Source: Candidatus Poribacteria bacterium (GTDB lineage: Bacteria; Poribacteria; WGA-4E; PCPOR2b). Taken from it: a stretch of 64,000 nt of DNA. Each line of letters starts with the position of its first letter. Positions within the stretch are counted from its first letter, which is position 1. The position numbers and the translations under genes are program-made. This document shows, one piece after another, positions 36,950-45,491 of the stretch. The notes below the pieces were generated by a model, which searched no databases, was not told the DNA's origin, and saw nothing but the letters and a program-made list of their open reading frames with translations. The stretch is from assembly GCA_022822785.1 (NCBI GenBank), contig JAJEAL010000134.1:139349-203348 (forward strand). The letters are read 5' to 3'.

Positions 36950-37915
36950 ATGCAACGGAGATACGATCTCGCACATTTGATTGTAGCTAGTGTTGTCGTC
37001 TTGGATCTAATGCTATTGATGGTATGCGTTGAAGCACAGGCACAGATTGCCTTCATGTCTGATAGGGATTGGCACTGGGAAATCTATGTGATGGACGACG
37101 ATGGTGGTAACCAGCGAAACCTTTCTAATAGTCCTGGTGATGACAAGCATCCCTCATGGTCTCCTGACGGTAAGCGGATTGCTTTTACGGCTGATAGGAG
37201 TGATAAGGATTGGAACCGGCAAATCTACGTGATGGACGCCGATGGGGGTAATCAGCGAAACCTTTCTAACAATGACTTTGATGACATGGAACCCTCATGG
37301 TCTCCTGACGGTAAACACATTGTCTTTGTTTCCATTAGGGATGGAAACAGGGAAATCTACGTGATGAATGCCGATGGGGGCAAGCCTAAAAACCTGTCTA
37401 ACAATCCATTTCCTGATCTGAACCCCTCGTGGTCACCTGACGGTAAACGCATTATCTTTATTTCCATTGGAAATGGAGACTTTGACATCTTCGTTATGGA
37501 CGCCGATGGAGGGGATCGGCGAAACCTCACCAATAGTGACCGTAGTGACGAGGATCCTGCATGGTCGCCGGACGGTAAACGGATTGCTTTTACTTCCTTG
37601 AGGGCTGGGGGAAACCGGGACATCTATGTGATGGACGCCGATGGAGGAAATCAGCGAAATCTCACCAATCATCCCGATGTTGACTTCCACCCCTCATGGT
37701 CGCCCGATGGTAAAAGCATTGCCTTTGTGTCGAATAGGAACAGGGATTTGAATCGAGACATCTACGTGATGGATGCCGATGGTGGTAATCTACGAAATCT
37801 CACCAATCATCCCGATGATGACGAAGTTCCTGCGTGGCTTAACCCTGTTCTTTCAGTTTCTCGCGCCGGCAAAAAGTTTACAATATGGGGACGGCTCAAA
37901 CAGGTCGACCGATAG
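36950..37915 (+). CDS. Secreted six-bladed TolB-like beta-propeller, paralogue 1
   Basis: 321 residues from the ATG at 36950, which follows GGAGG; the track start is a TTG eight codons earlier. Signal peptide 'LIVASVVVLDLMLLMVCVEAQA', then six repeats of 'IAF.SDRdg..eIYVMDADGGN.RNLtNnp.dD..PsWSPDGKr' (PD40/WD40-like, as in TolB), enough for one closed propeller. It ends in a separate tail 'SVSRAGKKFTIWGRLKQVDR' shared with paralogue 2. Propellers of this type bind proteins or ligands in the periplasm. No Tol-Pal genes are nearby, so it is not TolB itself. Confidence 0.9.
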   Translation: MQRRYDLAHLIVASVVVLDLMLLMVCVEAQAQIAFMSDRDWHWEIYVMDDDGGNQRNLSNSPGDDKHPSWSPDGKRIAFTADRSDKDWNRQIYVMDADGGNQRNLSNNDFDDMEPSWSPDGKHIVFVSIRDGNREIYVMNADGGKPKNLSNNPFPDLNPSWSPDGKRIIFISIGNGDFDIFVMDADGGDRRNLTNSDRSDEDPAWSPDGKRIAFTSLRAGGNRDIYVMDADGGNQRNLTNHPDVDFHPSWSPDGKSIAFVSNRNRDLNRDIYVMDADGGNLRNLTNHPDDDEVPAWLNPVLSVSRAGKKFTIWGRLKQVDR

Positions 37916-37990
37916 CTGCAAACAGTGTTTGCTGAGGTTGGCATAAACGCCAAGGAAAGGACAAAGACTTCATGCGATTAGGAGTTACGT

Positions 37991-38109
37991 GCTTGCGTTT
38001 GTAATAGCGCAATTCATTACGCGTCAGATACCAATAACATCGCGCTGAAGTATCTGGCTCAATTCACCAAACACTACCTCGCGACACAATGGGTATTCGA
38101 TAAATCGCC
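37991..38109. repeat. Long inverted repeat, right copy (partner 36021-36136)
   Basis: Reverse complement of the left copy with scattered substitutions; with it the pair encloses the small-peptide and propeller genes. The following 38110-38299 contains a diverged CCCGGTTTATCGGAG unit and the Shine-Dalgarno site of the next gene, but no gene. Confidence 0.8.
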
Positions 38110-38299
38110 TGACGACAAACCTAAGATCTTACTCTAGTTGCCCGTTTCTTAATCCCGGTTTATCGGAGATTCATCGAGCGTTGGAAAGAATATCCCGCAA
38201 CGTTGATTCACTGAAGGGCAAGTCGAAGACTCTCGGAGCGGAGGCTTTAAGTGTTCAACAAAGAGTAAAATCACTTTGAAAACACAGGAGGAATAACAA

Positions 38300-39334
38300 A
38301 TGCAACGAAAGGACAAGCTCACATATATGATTTTAGCTAGCGTTGTCGTGTTAGGGTTGATGCTGCTGATGGTAGTCGGTGAAGTACAGGCACGGATTGC
38401 CTTTATGTCTGATAGGGATGGGAACGCAGAAATCTACGTTATGGCTGCCGATGGTGGCAATCAACTAAACCTCACCAATCATCCCGATGGAGACGTTAAT
38501 CCTGCATGGTCCCCTGACGGTAAACGGATTGCCTTCATGTCCGATAGGGATGGGCACGTTGACATACACGATTTTCCTAATTATGAAATCTACGTTATGG
38601 CTGCCGATGGTGGCAATCAACTAAACCTCACTAATGATCTTGGTGATGACAGGTCTCCCTCATGGTCCCCCGACGGTAAACACATCGTATTTTCGTCTAA
38701 TCGGGATATGGATAGGTTTGAGGCTCATAACATTGAAATCTACGTGATAGACGCCGATGGTGCGAACCTACGAAGACTCACTAACAATCTCACTGAGGAT
38801 GAGTATCCCTCATGGTCCCCCGACGGTAAACGGATTGCCTTCAGTGCCCGTAGGGACGGACACTTTGAAAACGATTTTGGAATTACTTATGAAATTTATG
38901 TGATGGACGCTGATGGTGGTAATGAACAGAGGCTCACTGAAAATCGCAATAATGACTGGAATCCCTCATGGTCCCCTGACGGCAAACGGATTGCCTTCAG
39001 TTCTGATAGGAAGGGGGATGTTGTAAACTGGGACATCTACGTTATGGACGCCGATGGTGGTAATCCTCAAAACCTCACTGAAAATCGCGTTTATGACTCT
39101 TCACCTTCATGGTCTCCTGATGGTGAACGGATTGTATTTTCCTCTAATAGGGATAGGGATAGGATCTTTAACTCTGATATCTATGTGATGGACGCCGATG
39201 GGGGGAATCTTCAAAATATTACCAATAGTCTCCATAGTGACGGTAGTCCTGCATGGCTGAACTCACCTTTTTCCGTTTCTCCTGCGGGCAAGCAGTTTAC
39301 GATGTGGGGACGACTCAAACAGGTTGATCAATAA
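38300..39334 (+). CDS. Secreted six-bladed TolB-like beta-propeller, paralogue 2
   Basis: 344 residues. Signal peptide 'MILASVVVLGLMLLMVVGEVQA' and six 'IYVM.ADGGN..nLT' blades, several with longer inter-strand loops than paralogue 1 (for example 'DGHVDIHDFPNYEIYVM'). It ends 'SVSPAGKQFTMWGRLKQVDQ'. GGAGGAATAACAA precedes the ATG. The blades within the gene are more alike than expected from a single old propeller, a sign of recent repeat expansion or exchange. It lies 384 nt after paralogue 1 in the same direction but outside the inverted-repeat bracket. Confidence 0.9.
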   Translation: MQRKDKLTYMILASVVVLGLMLLMVVGEVQARIAFMSDRDGNAEIYVMAADGGNQLNLTNHPDGDVNPAWSPDGKRIAFMSDRDGHVDIHDFPNYEIYVMAADGGNQLNLTNDLGDDRSPSWSPDGKHIVFSSNRDMDRFEAHNIEIYVIDADGANLRRLTNNLTEDEYPSWSPDGKRIAFSARRDGHFENDFGITYEIYVMDADGGNEQRLTENRNNDWNPSWSPDGKRIAFSSDRKGDVVNWDIYVMDADGGNPQNLTENRVYDSSPSWSPDGERIVFSSNRDRDRIFNSDIYVMDADGGNLQNITNSLHSDGSPAWLNSPFSVSPAGKQFTMWGRLKQVDQ

Positions 39335-39572
39335 CTCCCGTGAGAGAGGGAAGGCAGGGCCAACTGTGAGCAAGCAGCATTCTGACACAGAGTCCGTAAG
39401 ATTAAGGTAACGGGAGCTGCCGCTTGGTGTCTCCCCCTGAAAATTATACAGATTCAAAACTGTGCCTAACGGAGGCTAATACGTAGTGAGTAAGGATAGA
39501 TGGAACAGAGATCTCCGTTCCCCACGAATTAGCCTCGTTGAGGCAAGTTTGGGATCGGTTATTGCCTTTACA

Positions 39573-40355
39573 TCAACTATCGACTGTTTCTCCCCTACAT
39601 CGGTGCGGCTTTTGAAAATAAACACCGTGTAGATCCACCTGTTTCAATACTACCCCTTGAATCTGATGTTCTTTGAGATAATCTGTTACAGCCTCGCGGC
39701 ATCCGGGCCATCTCCAATAATCATCCAGAACAACAAACCCGCCTTCAACCACTTTATCATATAAGGTCTCTAAAACTACCTTGACCGACGCATACCAATC
39801 GGCGTCAATATGCAAGAGAGCGATAGTTTGAAGGTCTGCTGTCCCCAATGTATCATCAAACCACCCGGGGATAATATTGACATGCTGTAACGAGAGTCGA
39901 AATCGCCGGAAAATTCGCTCAACCTTCCCTGTCTCACCGTGACACCAGCCTTGAAAATAGGTCTCCCTTGCCTGTTTTCCGTCTCTGTTGCTTGGCCGCG
40001 GCAGCCCACGAAACGAATCAAAGAGCCATAGCTTTCTGGCTTTACCGGAGGCTTCATCGTCTCGATCCGCAACCCCCATCATGGCGGCAGATCCGCCATT
40101 CCACACCCCACACTCGACTATATCTCCGGGTAGATTCAGCCTGTTTGCCTTTTGTACTAAGCGATGGAGGTTTATCAGTCGCTTCACCGACACCTTTGTA
40201 TATCTGGGGATCAGCTGCAGGGTGAGCGCAGCGAGCCTGAGAGACTTTTTTCGGGGGTTGCGGACGAGAAACCATAGGCTATCGAGCAATCCCTTTCCTG
40301 AGAAGAGGATTTGACCGGTAAAAAAATCGGTAGATAGGAGTTTAATCAGATTCAT
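39573..40355 (-). CDS. TylF/MycF-type SAM-dependent O-methyltransferase
   Basis: 260 residues. SAM-binding 'GDIVECGVWNGGSAAMMGVAD', 'LWLFDSFRGLPRPSNRDG', 'LHIDADWYASVKVVLETLYDKVVEGGFVVLDDYWRWPGCREAV' match the macrocin O-methyltransferase (TylF) family, whose Asp pairs bind Mg2+ and the sugar hydroxyl. In genomic settings like this one such enzymes usually methylate sugars of surface glycans. The GT39-like gene 0.5 kb away supports that inference. Confidence 0.9.
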   Translation of the reverse strand: MNLIKLLSTDFFTGQILFSGKGLLDSLWFLVRNPRKKSLRLAALTLQLIPRYTKVSVKRLINLHRLVQKANRLNLPGDIVECGVWNGGSAAMMGVADRDDEASGKARKLWLFDSFRGLPRPSNRDGKQARETYFQGWCHGETGKVERIFRRFRLSLQHVNIIPGWFDDTLGTADLQTIALLHIDADWYASVKVVLETLYDKVVEGGFVVLDDYWRWPGCREAVTDYLKEHQIQGVVLKQVDLHGVYFQKPHRCRGETVDS

Positions 40356-40843
40356 GGTGGATTTTTAGGTATTTGAGGGAATTATTGTCCCGATTTTATC
40401 GGGATTCAGAGCAATCTGAATCAGGATTTTCAGGTTTCTTAATCCCGATTTATCGGGGATTAAAGGATTTTCGGGATAGAACACGGAACGTCAAATCCCG
40501 CAAGTTCCGATTTTATCGGAATGCTCCCTGATAGGTCGGGACAGGCTGGAACGGCACGAGGATCCTTGATGTATCGGGACGTGATAGGGGGTTGGGTGCA
40601 TTTAGCCCCAGAGGGGCGACAGGTCTATAGCCGGGCGATAAGGCCCTCCTTCCAAGCCCCAGAGGGGCGACATGTGTATGGCAACGAAATGCTGTGCCGC
40701 TGTGAGGCGGTTTGCTTTGAATATCGATTTTATTGGGGCAATAATCCGTGCAATCCGCGTCCTCTGTTTAATCTGTGGTTCAGACGTTTCACGCATCATG
40801 TTTCCCGTTATATCGCTTCTATGACATAACACTCCGCTAGCAA
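40356..40843. repeat. Repeat-dense intergenic region with REP-like palindromes
   Basis: No gene in 488 nt. It contains CCCGATTTTATCGGG followed by ATTCAGAGCAATCTGAAT (40389-40420), CCCGATTTATCGGG (40444-40457), a diverged third unit near 40507, two copies of AGCCCCAGAGGGGCGACA (from about 40604 and 40656), and an inverted copy of the TTGCTTTGAAT..CGATTTTAT unit at about 40711-40739. Several repeat families have piled up here. The 102-aa and 76-aa track ORFs are shadows. Confidence 0.75.
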
Positions 40844-42565
40844 CTATGGTATCCTATAAATCCAAACATAGTCAATCCCGTTGAGGGTTATCACATGTTC
40901 CAATTCGCCGTTGAGCGTTCCCATTTGCGGGACCCATCCCGCTTGGGATTCGCGGATATGGACCACCTCATAATCTGGGACGTCCTCTTCACCTGCGTCA
41001 GTCCAATACATATGACCGGTAAAGTAGGGAAGAAAGAATTGGGCACTTTGTGGAAAGGTTTGAACATATAGCTCTCGTGCATTTGTTTTTTTATTCAGGT
41101 ATTTTGCCGCGAGATCATACCCCGCGCCTGCAGGAACCGTGATAATTTTCCTGATATCAGTGAGTTTGAACCCGAGGTTGTAGTAGGTGCCGTAGTAGGG
41201 GTGAAGCCGTAGGACCGGCAGGATTTGGATCAGGGCGAGACAGAGGATAGTCACGATAGAAAAGGTGAGTTTTTGGGCGTTTGCTCCGGTCCCAAAGCGG
41301 GAGTCAATATAGGAGTAACCCCATTTAAGAAACTCAAAGAGACCGATAGCGGCAAGTATCTCTATGATTGGGAAAGCGGGTAGCAGATACCGACTAAACT
41401 TTTTGCTCGTCAGCGAGAGACAGAGGGTGAACAGCAGGACAACCGCCACCAACGCGAGTGCTGTCCGAAACTGTCGCGCATATCCTTCCTGTCCGTTCCG
41501 TGACCAGGCATGGCGTCTCCTCCACAGAAAGAGACATCCGCCGAATGCTAAGGGAAGCGCCAACGGCGCGGTATTTATACAGAGCACCAACGGGTAGAAG
41601 AGCCAGCCGGGGTCATATAACGCCTGTCCGAGGAAGAAGTGCTGAAGGTTATGCGGCGTAGCAATCGCCCACGCAACGCCATCGAATACACTCCATACGG
41701 TTCGGACCATATAGCCGGATACCACACCTACCACCACCACCGATGCCAAATATAGCCACAGTCGTTGATATGCCCCTTTCTGTAACTCCCGATACGCAAG
41801 CAGCGTGACCGCTAAAAGACACAACCCGCCTATCAAAAAGGTGGGGTTCCAAAAGAAGGGCCACAGTGCGAACACGGTGAGTAGTGTGCAGCTCAGGAAA
41901 CAGAGACCCGTTCCAAGCCCCCGGAGAAAGAACTGCCGCCACGTCTCCTCTCGATTCCGAAACAGGAGGAAGCAGATAGGGACCCACAAGAGAAGAATAA
42001 GGGAGTTGCTTTTGGCAAGACAGGCTAAACCGTAAGCAATTCCAGAACCGACGAGGTAACGGCGTTTTTGAGCTTCCCCACAACAATAGAGCAGGAGGGA
42101 CAGAACTGTTAACAGGACAAAAATCGCCGCCAACGCATCGGTGTGGACGCGACGGGATTGGGCTAAAAAGAGTGGAGAGAAGGATAGAAACGCCGCACCG
42201 ATGACCGCAACCCAACGCCCAAATAACCGATAAAGCAGCACCATTGCTACACCAATCCCAATTAAAAGCGCAACTCCGATGAACCACCGGGCTAACGCTA
42301 AGTCTTGAACACTTATATGGGGTTCAGTAAAAAGGGTGCGGAGGGCAGCGAGCCACATCGTTATAACACCGGGGTGGAAAGTGACGAGGGTTTCTGAAAA
42401 GGCGCCCATCTCGACTGCGGTCATAAACACTGTACTATGGTCCAGCCAACCAGCTTCATCAGATGTCCAGTGGGCACCCAAAGAGAACAGCCGAGGCACA
42501 CTCGCAGCCAGAAATAAACACAGGCCAAAAAAGAGTGAGGAAGTTTTCTGGGAGAATGGTTTCAT
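40844..42565 (-). CDS. GT39/ArnT-like membrane glycosyltransferase
   Basis: 573 residues with about a dozen hydrophobic segments. After the first helix comes 'HWTSDEAGWLDHSTVF', the acidic DE motif in the first periplasmic loop that is catalytic in PMT/ArnT-type enzymes using polyprenyl-phosphate sugars. 'SRRVHTDALAAIFVLLTVLSLLLY' and a C-terminal periplasmic domain follow. The donor and acceptor are unknown; the adjacent TylF-like methyltransferase suggests surface-glycan or protein glycosylation. The 212-aa antisense-frame ORF in the track lies wholly inside it and is a shadow. Confidence 0.85.
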   Translation of the reverse strand: MKPFSQKTSSLFFGLCLFLAASVPRLFSLGAHWTSDEAGWLDHSTVFMTAVEMGAFSETLVTFHPGVITMWLAALRTLFTEPHISVQDLALARWFIGVALLIGIGVAMVLLYRLFGRWVAVIGAAFLSFSPLFLAQSRRVHTDALAAIFVLLTVLSLLLYCCGEAQKRRYLVGSGIAYGLACLAKSNSLILLLWVPICFLLFRNREETWRQFFLRGLGTGLCFLSCTLLTVFALWPFFWNPTFLIGGLCLLAVTLLAYRELQKGAYQRLWLYLASVVVVGVVSGYMVRTVWSVFDGVAWAIATPHNLQHFFLGQALYDPGWLFYPLVLCINTAPLALPLAFGGCLFLWRRRHAWSRNGQEGYARQFRTALALVAVVLLFTLCLSLTSKKFSRYLLPAFPIIEILAAIGLFEFLKWGYSYIDSRFGTGANAQKLTFSIVTILCLALIQILPVLRLHPYYGTYYNLGFKLTDIRKIITVPAGAGYDLAAKYLNKKTNARELYVQTFPQSAQFFLPYFTGHMYWTDAGEEDVPDYEVVHIRESQAGWVPQMGTLNGELEHVITLNGIDYVWIYRIP

Positions 42566-42690
42566 TGGGAAGAGGATTGTGCAACGATAGAGACTAGATT
42601 TGGTTGTTTTTCTCGTTCAAGAATCTGTTATATTTGCTTTGCCAATATCCGCTTTATATTAGAACCAAACAGCCAGCTAAACAAATCGGT

Positions 42691-42730
42691 CGTTATGCTA
42701 AAAGTCTATGGCAAGACTTTTAGCATAACG
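42691..42730. repeat. 17-bp perfect hairpin downstream of small peptide gene 2
   Basis: CGTTATGCTAAAAGTCT pairs perfectly with its inverse across a 6-nt loop, 13 nt past the stop of the peptide gene. About 30 nt on the far side (AGAACCAAACAGCCAGC) are also shared with the region at 36338. Confidence 0.78.
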
Positions 42731-42743
42731 AAGATGTCTGATT

Positions 42744-42965
42744 TTACTGTGTATACCAACAACAATGGAGACCGTCTTGATCCGTGTGGAAACCTTCCCC
42801 CGCAAAAAAGTTATGTCCCGCGTCATGCCAGCAACGCCAGTGACCGTGACCGTCGTTCCCGACGTTTGCCTCAGCTTCATAGGTAAAACATGTAATCATT
42901 GACACAGCTAACAGACTTAGTGCGAAAATAAAAACCATTCCGAGGATCAATGCTTTCCGTAACAT
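42744..42965 (-). CDS. Small secreted peptide, paralogue 2
   Basis: 73 residues. Leader 'MLRKALILGMVFIFALSLLAVSMITCFTYEAEA' is nearly identical to paralogue 1; the mature part 'NVGNDGHGHWRCWHDAGHNFFAGEGFHTDQDGLHCCWYTQ' is rich in His, Gly, Trp and Cys and hardly resembles paralogue 1 apart from '(H)WRC'. AAAGGAGTTAACC precedes the ATG. The His/Cys content would suit metal binding or an extracytoplasmic peptide held by disulfides. It lies alone between the GT39-like and SgrR-like genes. No family recognised. Confidence 0.75.
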   Translation of the reverse strand: MLRKALILGMVFIFALSLLAVSMITCFTYEAEANVGNDGHGHWRCWHDAGHNFFAGEGFHTDQDGLHCCWYTQ

Positions 42966-42987
42966 TACGGTTAACTCCTTTCAGATT

Positions 42988-43014
42988 TGCAGAAGCAAAC
43001 AATCCACTTCTGCA
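42988..43014 (-). promoter_or_regulatory. Conserved 5'-leader hairpin of small peptide gene 2
   Basis: TGCAGAAG/CTTCTGCA, 8-bp stem and 11-nt loop, 23 nt before the ATG. The counterpart before paralogue 1 is at 36670-36690. Confidence 0.55.
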
Positions 43015-43171
43015 GCTAAAGAAAAATAGAACTTTTCAAAATCTCCCGAATTCGGGGCAATCTAATGTGTGCAATTGCCATGCCAAAGAAAGTACTTATG
43101 CCCCAAAGTCAATCGGTATAAGGGTTTCAGCGATAAATGTCAAAAAAGTCATTGAACGGATTAGCCCGATT

Positions 43172-43203
43172 GTTAGTAAATGTTGCTAGCAACATTTACT
43201 AAC
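43172..43203. repeat. 32-bp perfect palindrome over the stop codon of the SgrR-like gene
   Basis: GTTAGTAAATGTTGCT is followed directly by its reverse complement with no loop. The TAG stop (43199-43201) lies in its right arm. It could fold as a transcript end hairpin or be a dimeric protein-binding site; there is no T-run. The rest of 42966-43198 is featureless. Confidence 0.8.
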
Positions 43204-44803
43204 CGGACTGGCGACGTTCCACGGTGAGTTGGCTCATATTTTGAATCAGATCGATTAGGTCGGTGAGGTTATCGTCGAACTGGATTTCTAACGGCGAGAG
43301 TGTATATTGGAAGCAGGGCGCCAACAGGATTACCGCGAAATCTTCCTGCACGAGAGATAATACCTGCCGCCCAAGCCTACTTCTTGCGGTCGGGTTCGTC
43401 ATTTCGTCCAGTTGAGGGAGCAGCTCGTCAACTTGGGGATTAGAGTAGCCGAAAAAGTTGTGTTCTCCATCGGAATGGAAGAATTGCGACAGATTGCTGT
43501 ACCCTAAACCAAAAAAGAATTGGGTTAAAAAAGCATCTGCCTCCTCCCACATCTCCCCTTTGACAGAGATAGGATTCACCACAGAGGAACCCGCTGACTT
43601 TCCGATCAGATAAGCCAGGTAGCGAAACACACCGCCCGAGCAGGCAATCCGAATGTCAAAGGGGGAGTGAGGATGCGATGGGAGATTTTCTTCTTCAGTA
43701 ACCTGCCCCATACGCAGATAGAGGTTGACTGCCTGATAATTGATGGCACCTTTAAGCAGACTACAGTTCCTTTCGTCCGATAGGAGCCCGCGATGGCGGT
43801 TGAGGAATAGGGCGTAGTAGTTATCTTCAAAAAAGGGCCACTGTTGGCAGGGCACCTTTGTTGGGAATTGGTGGAGAGACTGCATTGCATAGAAAGGGAC
43901 AAAAAGCAGATCCAGTACACCATTCTCGATTGCCTTAACCGCATTGGCGGGCAGTGTGAAACGCCTCAAGGTCAACCAGTCGATGTGGGGATTCCCGCCA
44001 CGATAGTAATCGGGATTTGGCTCGAAACGGAAGGTCATGGCATCCGGACGGAAACCCTTTAATCGATAGGGACCGGAGGTCACGCGGTAGGGTTGGGATA
44101 CGTGAGAAGGGAGTGGAGAGATAACGCGCAGATGGAGGGGGAAAAGTGGTTCTTCTTGAGAAAGTTGAACCCGAAGTTGATTTTTGCCATCCGGTTTAAT
44201 CTCTGCGATAATCGGTGCGATGCGGCTCTCGGAAAACGCCGTGATGACCTCTTCGAGGGTAATTGGCTTTCCATCGCTCCAACGGAGATCTTCCCTTAAC
44301 GTCAGCTGCCACTGCGAATTCCCTTGCACCGCCTCGCAACCGGTTGCTAGCCGTTCTTCAATTTCCCCATTTCGGCGGTACACAAGAAGCGGATCATAGC
44401 AGAGGTTCTGCATCCAGAAACTCAGTGCAGGGTGTGGTCGGTCTAAAAAACCCATTTCGGGTGGAATCAACTCGCCGATTTCGAGCCAGCCAATAGGTGC
44501 CTTCTCGTTGGACTGGAGGCCGCGTAGACTTCCGGTGTAGGAGACCCCCATCTGTTGTTGAAGCTGCTGGGCGATTTCCTTCTGATCCGGTTCCCGTCGG
44601 TTCAGCAGTGACAGCATAAATTGGATCTGCTCCGGTTGCAAGACTGGTTCAGCCAACTGATTTTTGAGAAGGTTGACCTCTTTTCTGCACCGACTGACAT
44701 GTCGTGGCGACATTCCGATCCCTTGGGCAATTTCTTCGTCGCTGGCGTGGGGGTGTTGCTTTTGATAGGCGATGAGTTTGAGGAGGGTATCGACTTTTGA
44801 CAT
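43199..44803 (-). CDS. SgrR-like regulator: N-terminal HTH fused to a solute-binding-protein domain
   Basis: 534 residues without a signal peptide. Residues 1-50 form a helix-turn-helix ('ASDEEIAQGIGMSPRHVSRCRKEVNLL'). The remainder is an SBP_bac_5/OppA-type ligand-binding domain ('GWLEIGELIPPEMGFLDRPHPALSFWMQNLCYDPLLVYRRNGEIEERLA', 'WQLTLREDLRWSDGKPITLEEVITAF', 'GPYRLKGF'). That is the SgrR architecture, a cytoplasmic transcription factor that senses a small ligand through a recruited binding-protein fold. No transporter is adjacent, so the target is open. The Shine-Dalgarno is weak, and a MITE-like repeat begins about 30 nt upstream of the ATG. Confidence 0.87.
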   Translation of the reverse strand: MSKVDTLLKLIAYQKQHPHASDEEIAQGIGMSPRHVSRCRKEVNLLKNQLAEPVLQPEQIQFMLSLLNRREPDQKEIAQQLQQQMGVSYTGSLRGLQSNEKAPIGWLEIGELIPPEMGFLDRPHPALSFWMQNLCYDPLLVYRRNGEIEERLATGCEAVQGNSQWQLTLREDLRWSDGKPITLEEVITAFSESRIAPIIAEIKPDGKNQLRVQLSQEEPLFPLHLRVISPLPSHVSQPYRVTSGPYRLKGFRPDAMTFRFEPNPDYYRGGNPHIDWLTLRRFTLPANAVKAIENGVLDLLFVPFYAMQSLHQFPTKVPCQQWPFFEDNYYALFLNRHRGLLSDERNCSLLKGAINYQAVNLYLRMGQVTEEENLPSHPHSPFDIRIACSGGVFRYLAYLIGKSAGSSVVNPISVKGEMWEEADAFLTQFFFGLGYSNLSQFFHSDGEHNFFGYSNPQVDELLPQLDEMTNPTARSRLGRQVLSLVQEDFAVILLAPCFQYTLSPLEIQFDDNLTDLIDLIQNMSQLTVERRQSG

Positions 44804-44830
44804 TTGTGTAAGTTAGGCGGACCTTTCGTA

Positions 44831-45127
44831 TCATGGTAGATTTTAGAATTACTTAGACGTGATGAGCGAACCAAGTCACGAACCTTGCTCGCCGAGTTAC
44901 GGCACACGGCGCCCCGATGAATCGGGATTCAAAGCAATGTGCCTACTACTATTAATGTCTACTTATTTCTATAATTCACTATAATTGGGCACTCTGTACC
45001 GGGGATAGGAAAACCCGGGCTATCACCCCGGTAGGTGCGGTTTCTAACCGCATCGGCGCAGTTGGAAACAGCGCCTACCAAACATGGGGAGCGAAAGTGT
45101 CTATCTGTTTTTAGAATCCACTATAGT
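44831..45127. mobile_element. Composite MITE-like repeat region
   Basis: Its ends (TCATGGTAGATTTTAGAA and TTTTTAGAATCCACTATAG) are imperfect inverted repeats related to the 20486-20640 element. Inside are CCCGATGAATCGGG plus ATTCAAAGCAATGTG (44913-44941), an internal end-like AATTCACTATAATT near 44981, GGTAGGTGCGGTTTCTAACCGCA (45031-45053) and GGCGCAGTTGGAAACAGCGCC (45055-45075). It looks like one element inserted beside or into another. Its right end overlaps the 3' end of the radical-SAM remnant. Confidence 0.65.
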
Positions 45128-45480
45128 CTTGGAAGATTGATAGTGCGCCTTGACTAGCAGAGGCACAATACTATCGTAGACCTCTTCCTTTGAATTTGCC
45201 TCGGTAATCTCTCCGGTCTGGTAGAGGGCATCGGCGCGGCAATCGGCGCAGATAGGGAGGTACGAGCAAGAGAGACACTGCTCTGAACGGACGTACTGCT
45301 CCTTGAGAACCAGATCAATCCCACCAATCTCCCCTGAGATATGCCCCGCCTCATATTTTTTGTCCCGACCGATAAACGTCGGGCAGGTATAGATCTTTCC
45401 AGAGGGATCCAAGGTGATATTCCGTCCTCGGTGGGTGTATCGTTTGCTAGATTTTGTAACACCTCCCAGCCCACTTTGTC
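45101..45480 (-). pseudogene. Radical SAM protein remnant (SPASM C-terminus only), 5'-truncated
   Basis: The 103-aa ORF (45101-45412) reads 'LDPSGKIYTCPTFIGRDKKYEAGHISGEIGGI' and 'CLSCSYLPICADCRADAL', the Cys pattern of a SPASM auxiliary iron-sulfur domain. The same frame continues to about 45465 ('SKRYTHRGRNIT'), then hits a stop, while another frame ('EVDKVGWEVLQNLAND') looks coding up to ~45480. The radical SAM core with CxxxCxxC is absent. So it is a 5'-truncated, probably frameshifted remnant of a SPASM maturase-type protein; it cannot be catalytic as it stands. It ends where the next remnant begins. Confidence 0.75.
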
Positions 45481-45491
45481 AACTTCAATAA

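Noticed and set aside
36950-37915. True TolB of the Tol-Pal system
   Set aside because: No TolB N-terminal domain, and tolA/Q/R and pal are absent nearby; only the propeller repeat is shared.
40600-40700. CRISPR-like short repeats (AGCCCCAGAGGGGCGACA, two copies)
   Set aside because: Only two copies, irregular spacing and no cas genes; it is a dispersed intergenic repeat.
41649-42287. 212-aa minus-strand ORF
   Set aside because: Alternate frame within the GT39-like gene, whose own frame has the acidic motif and membrane helices.
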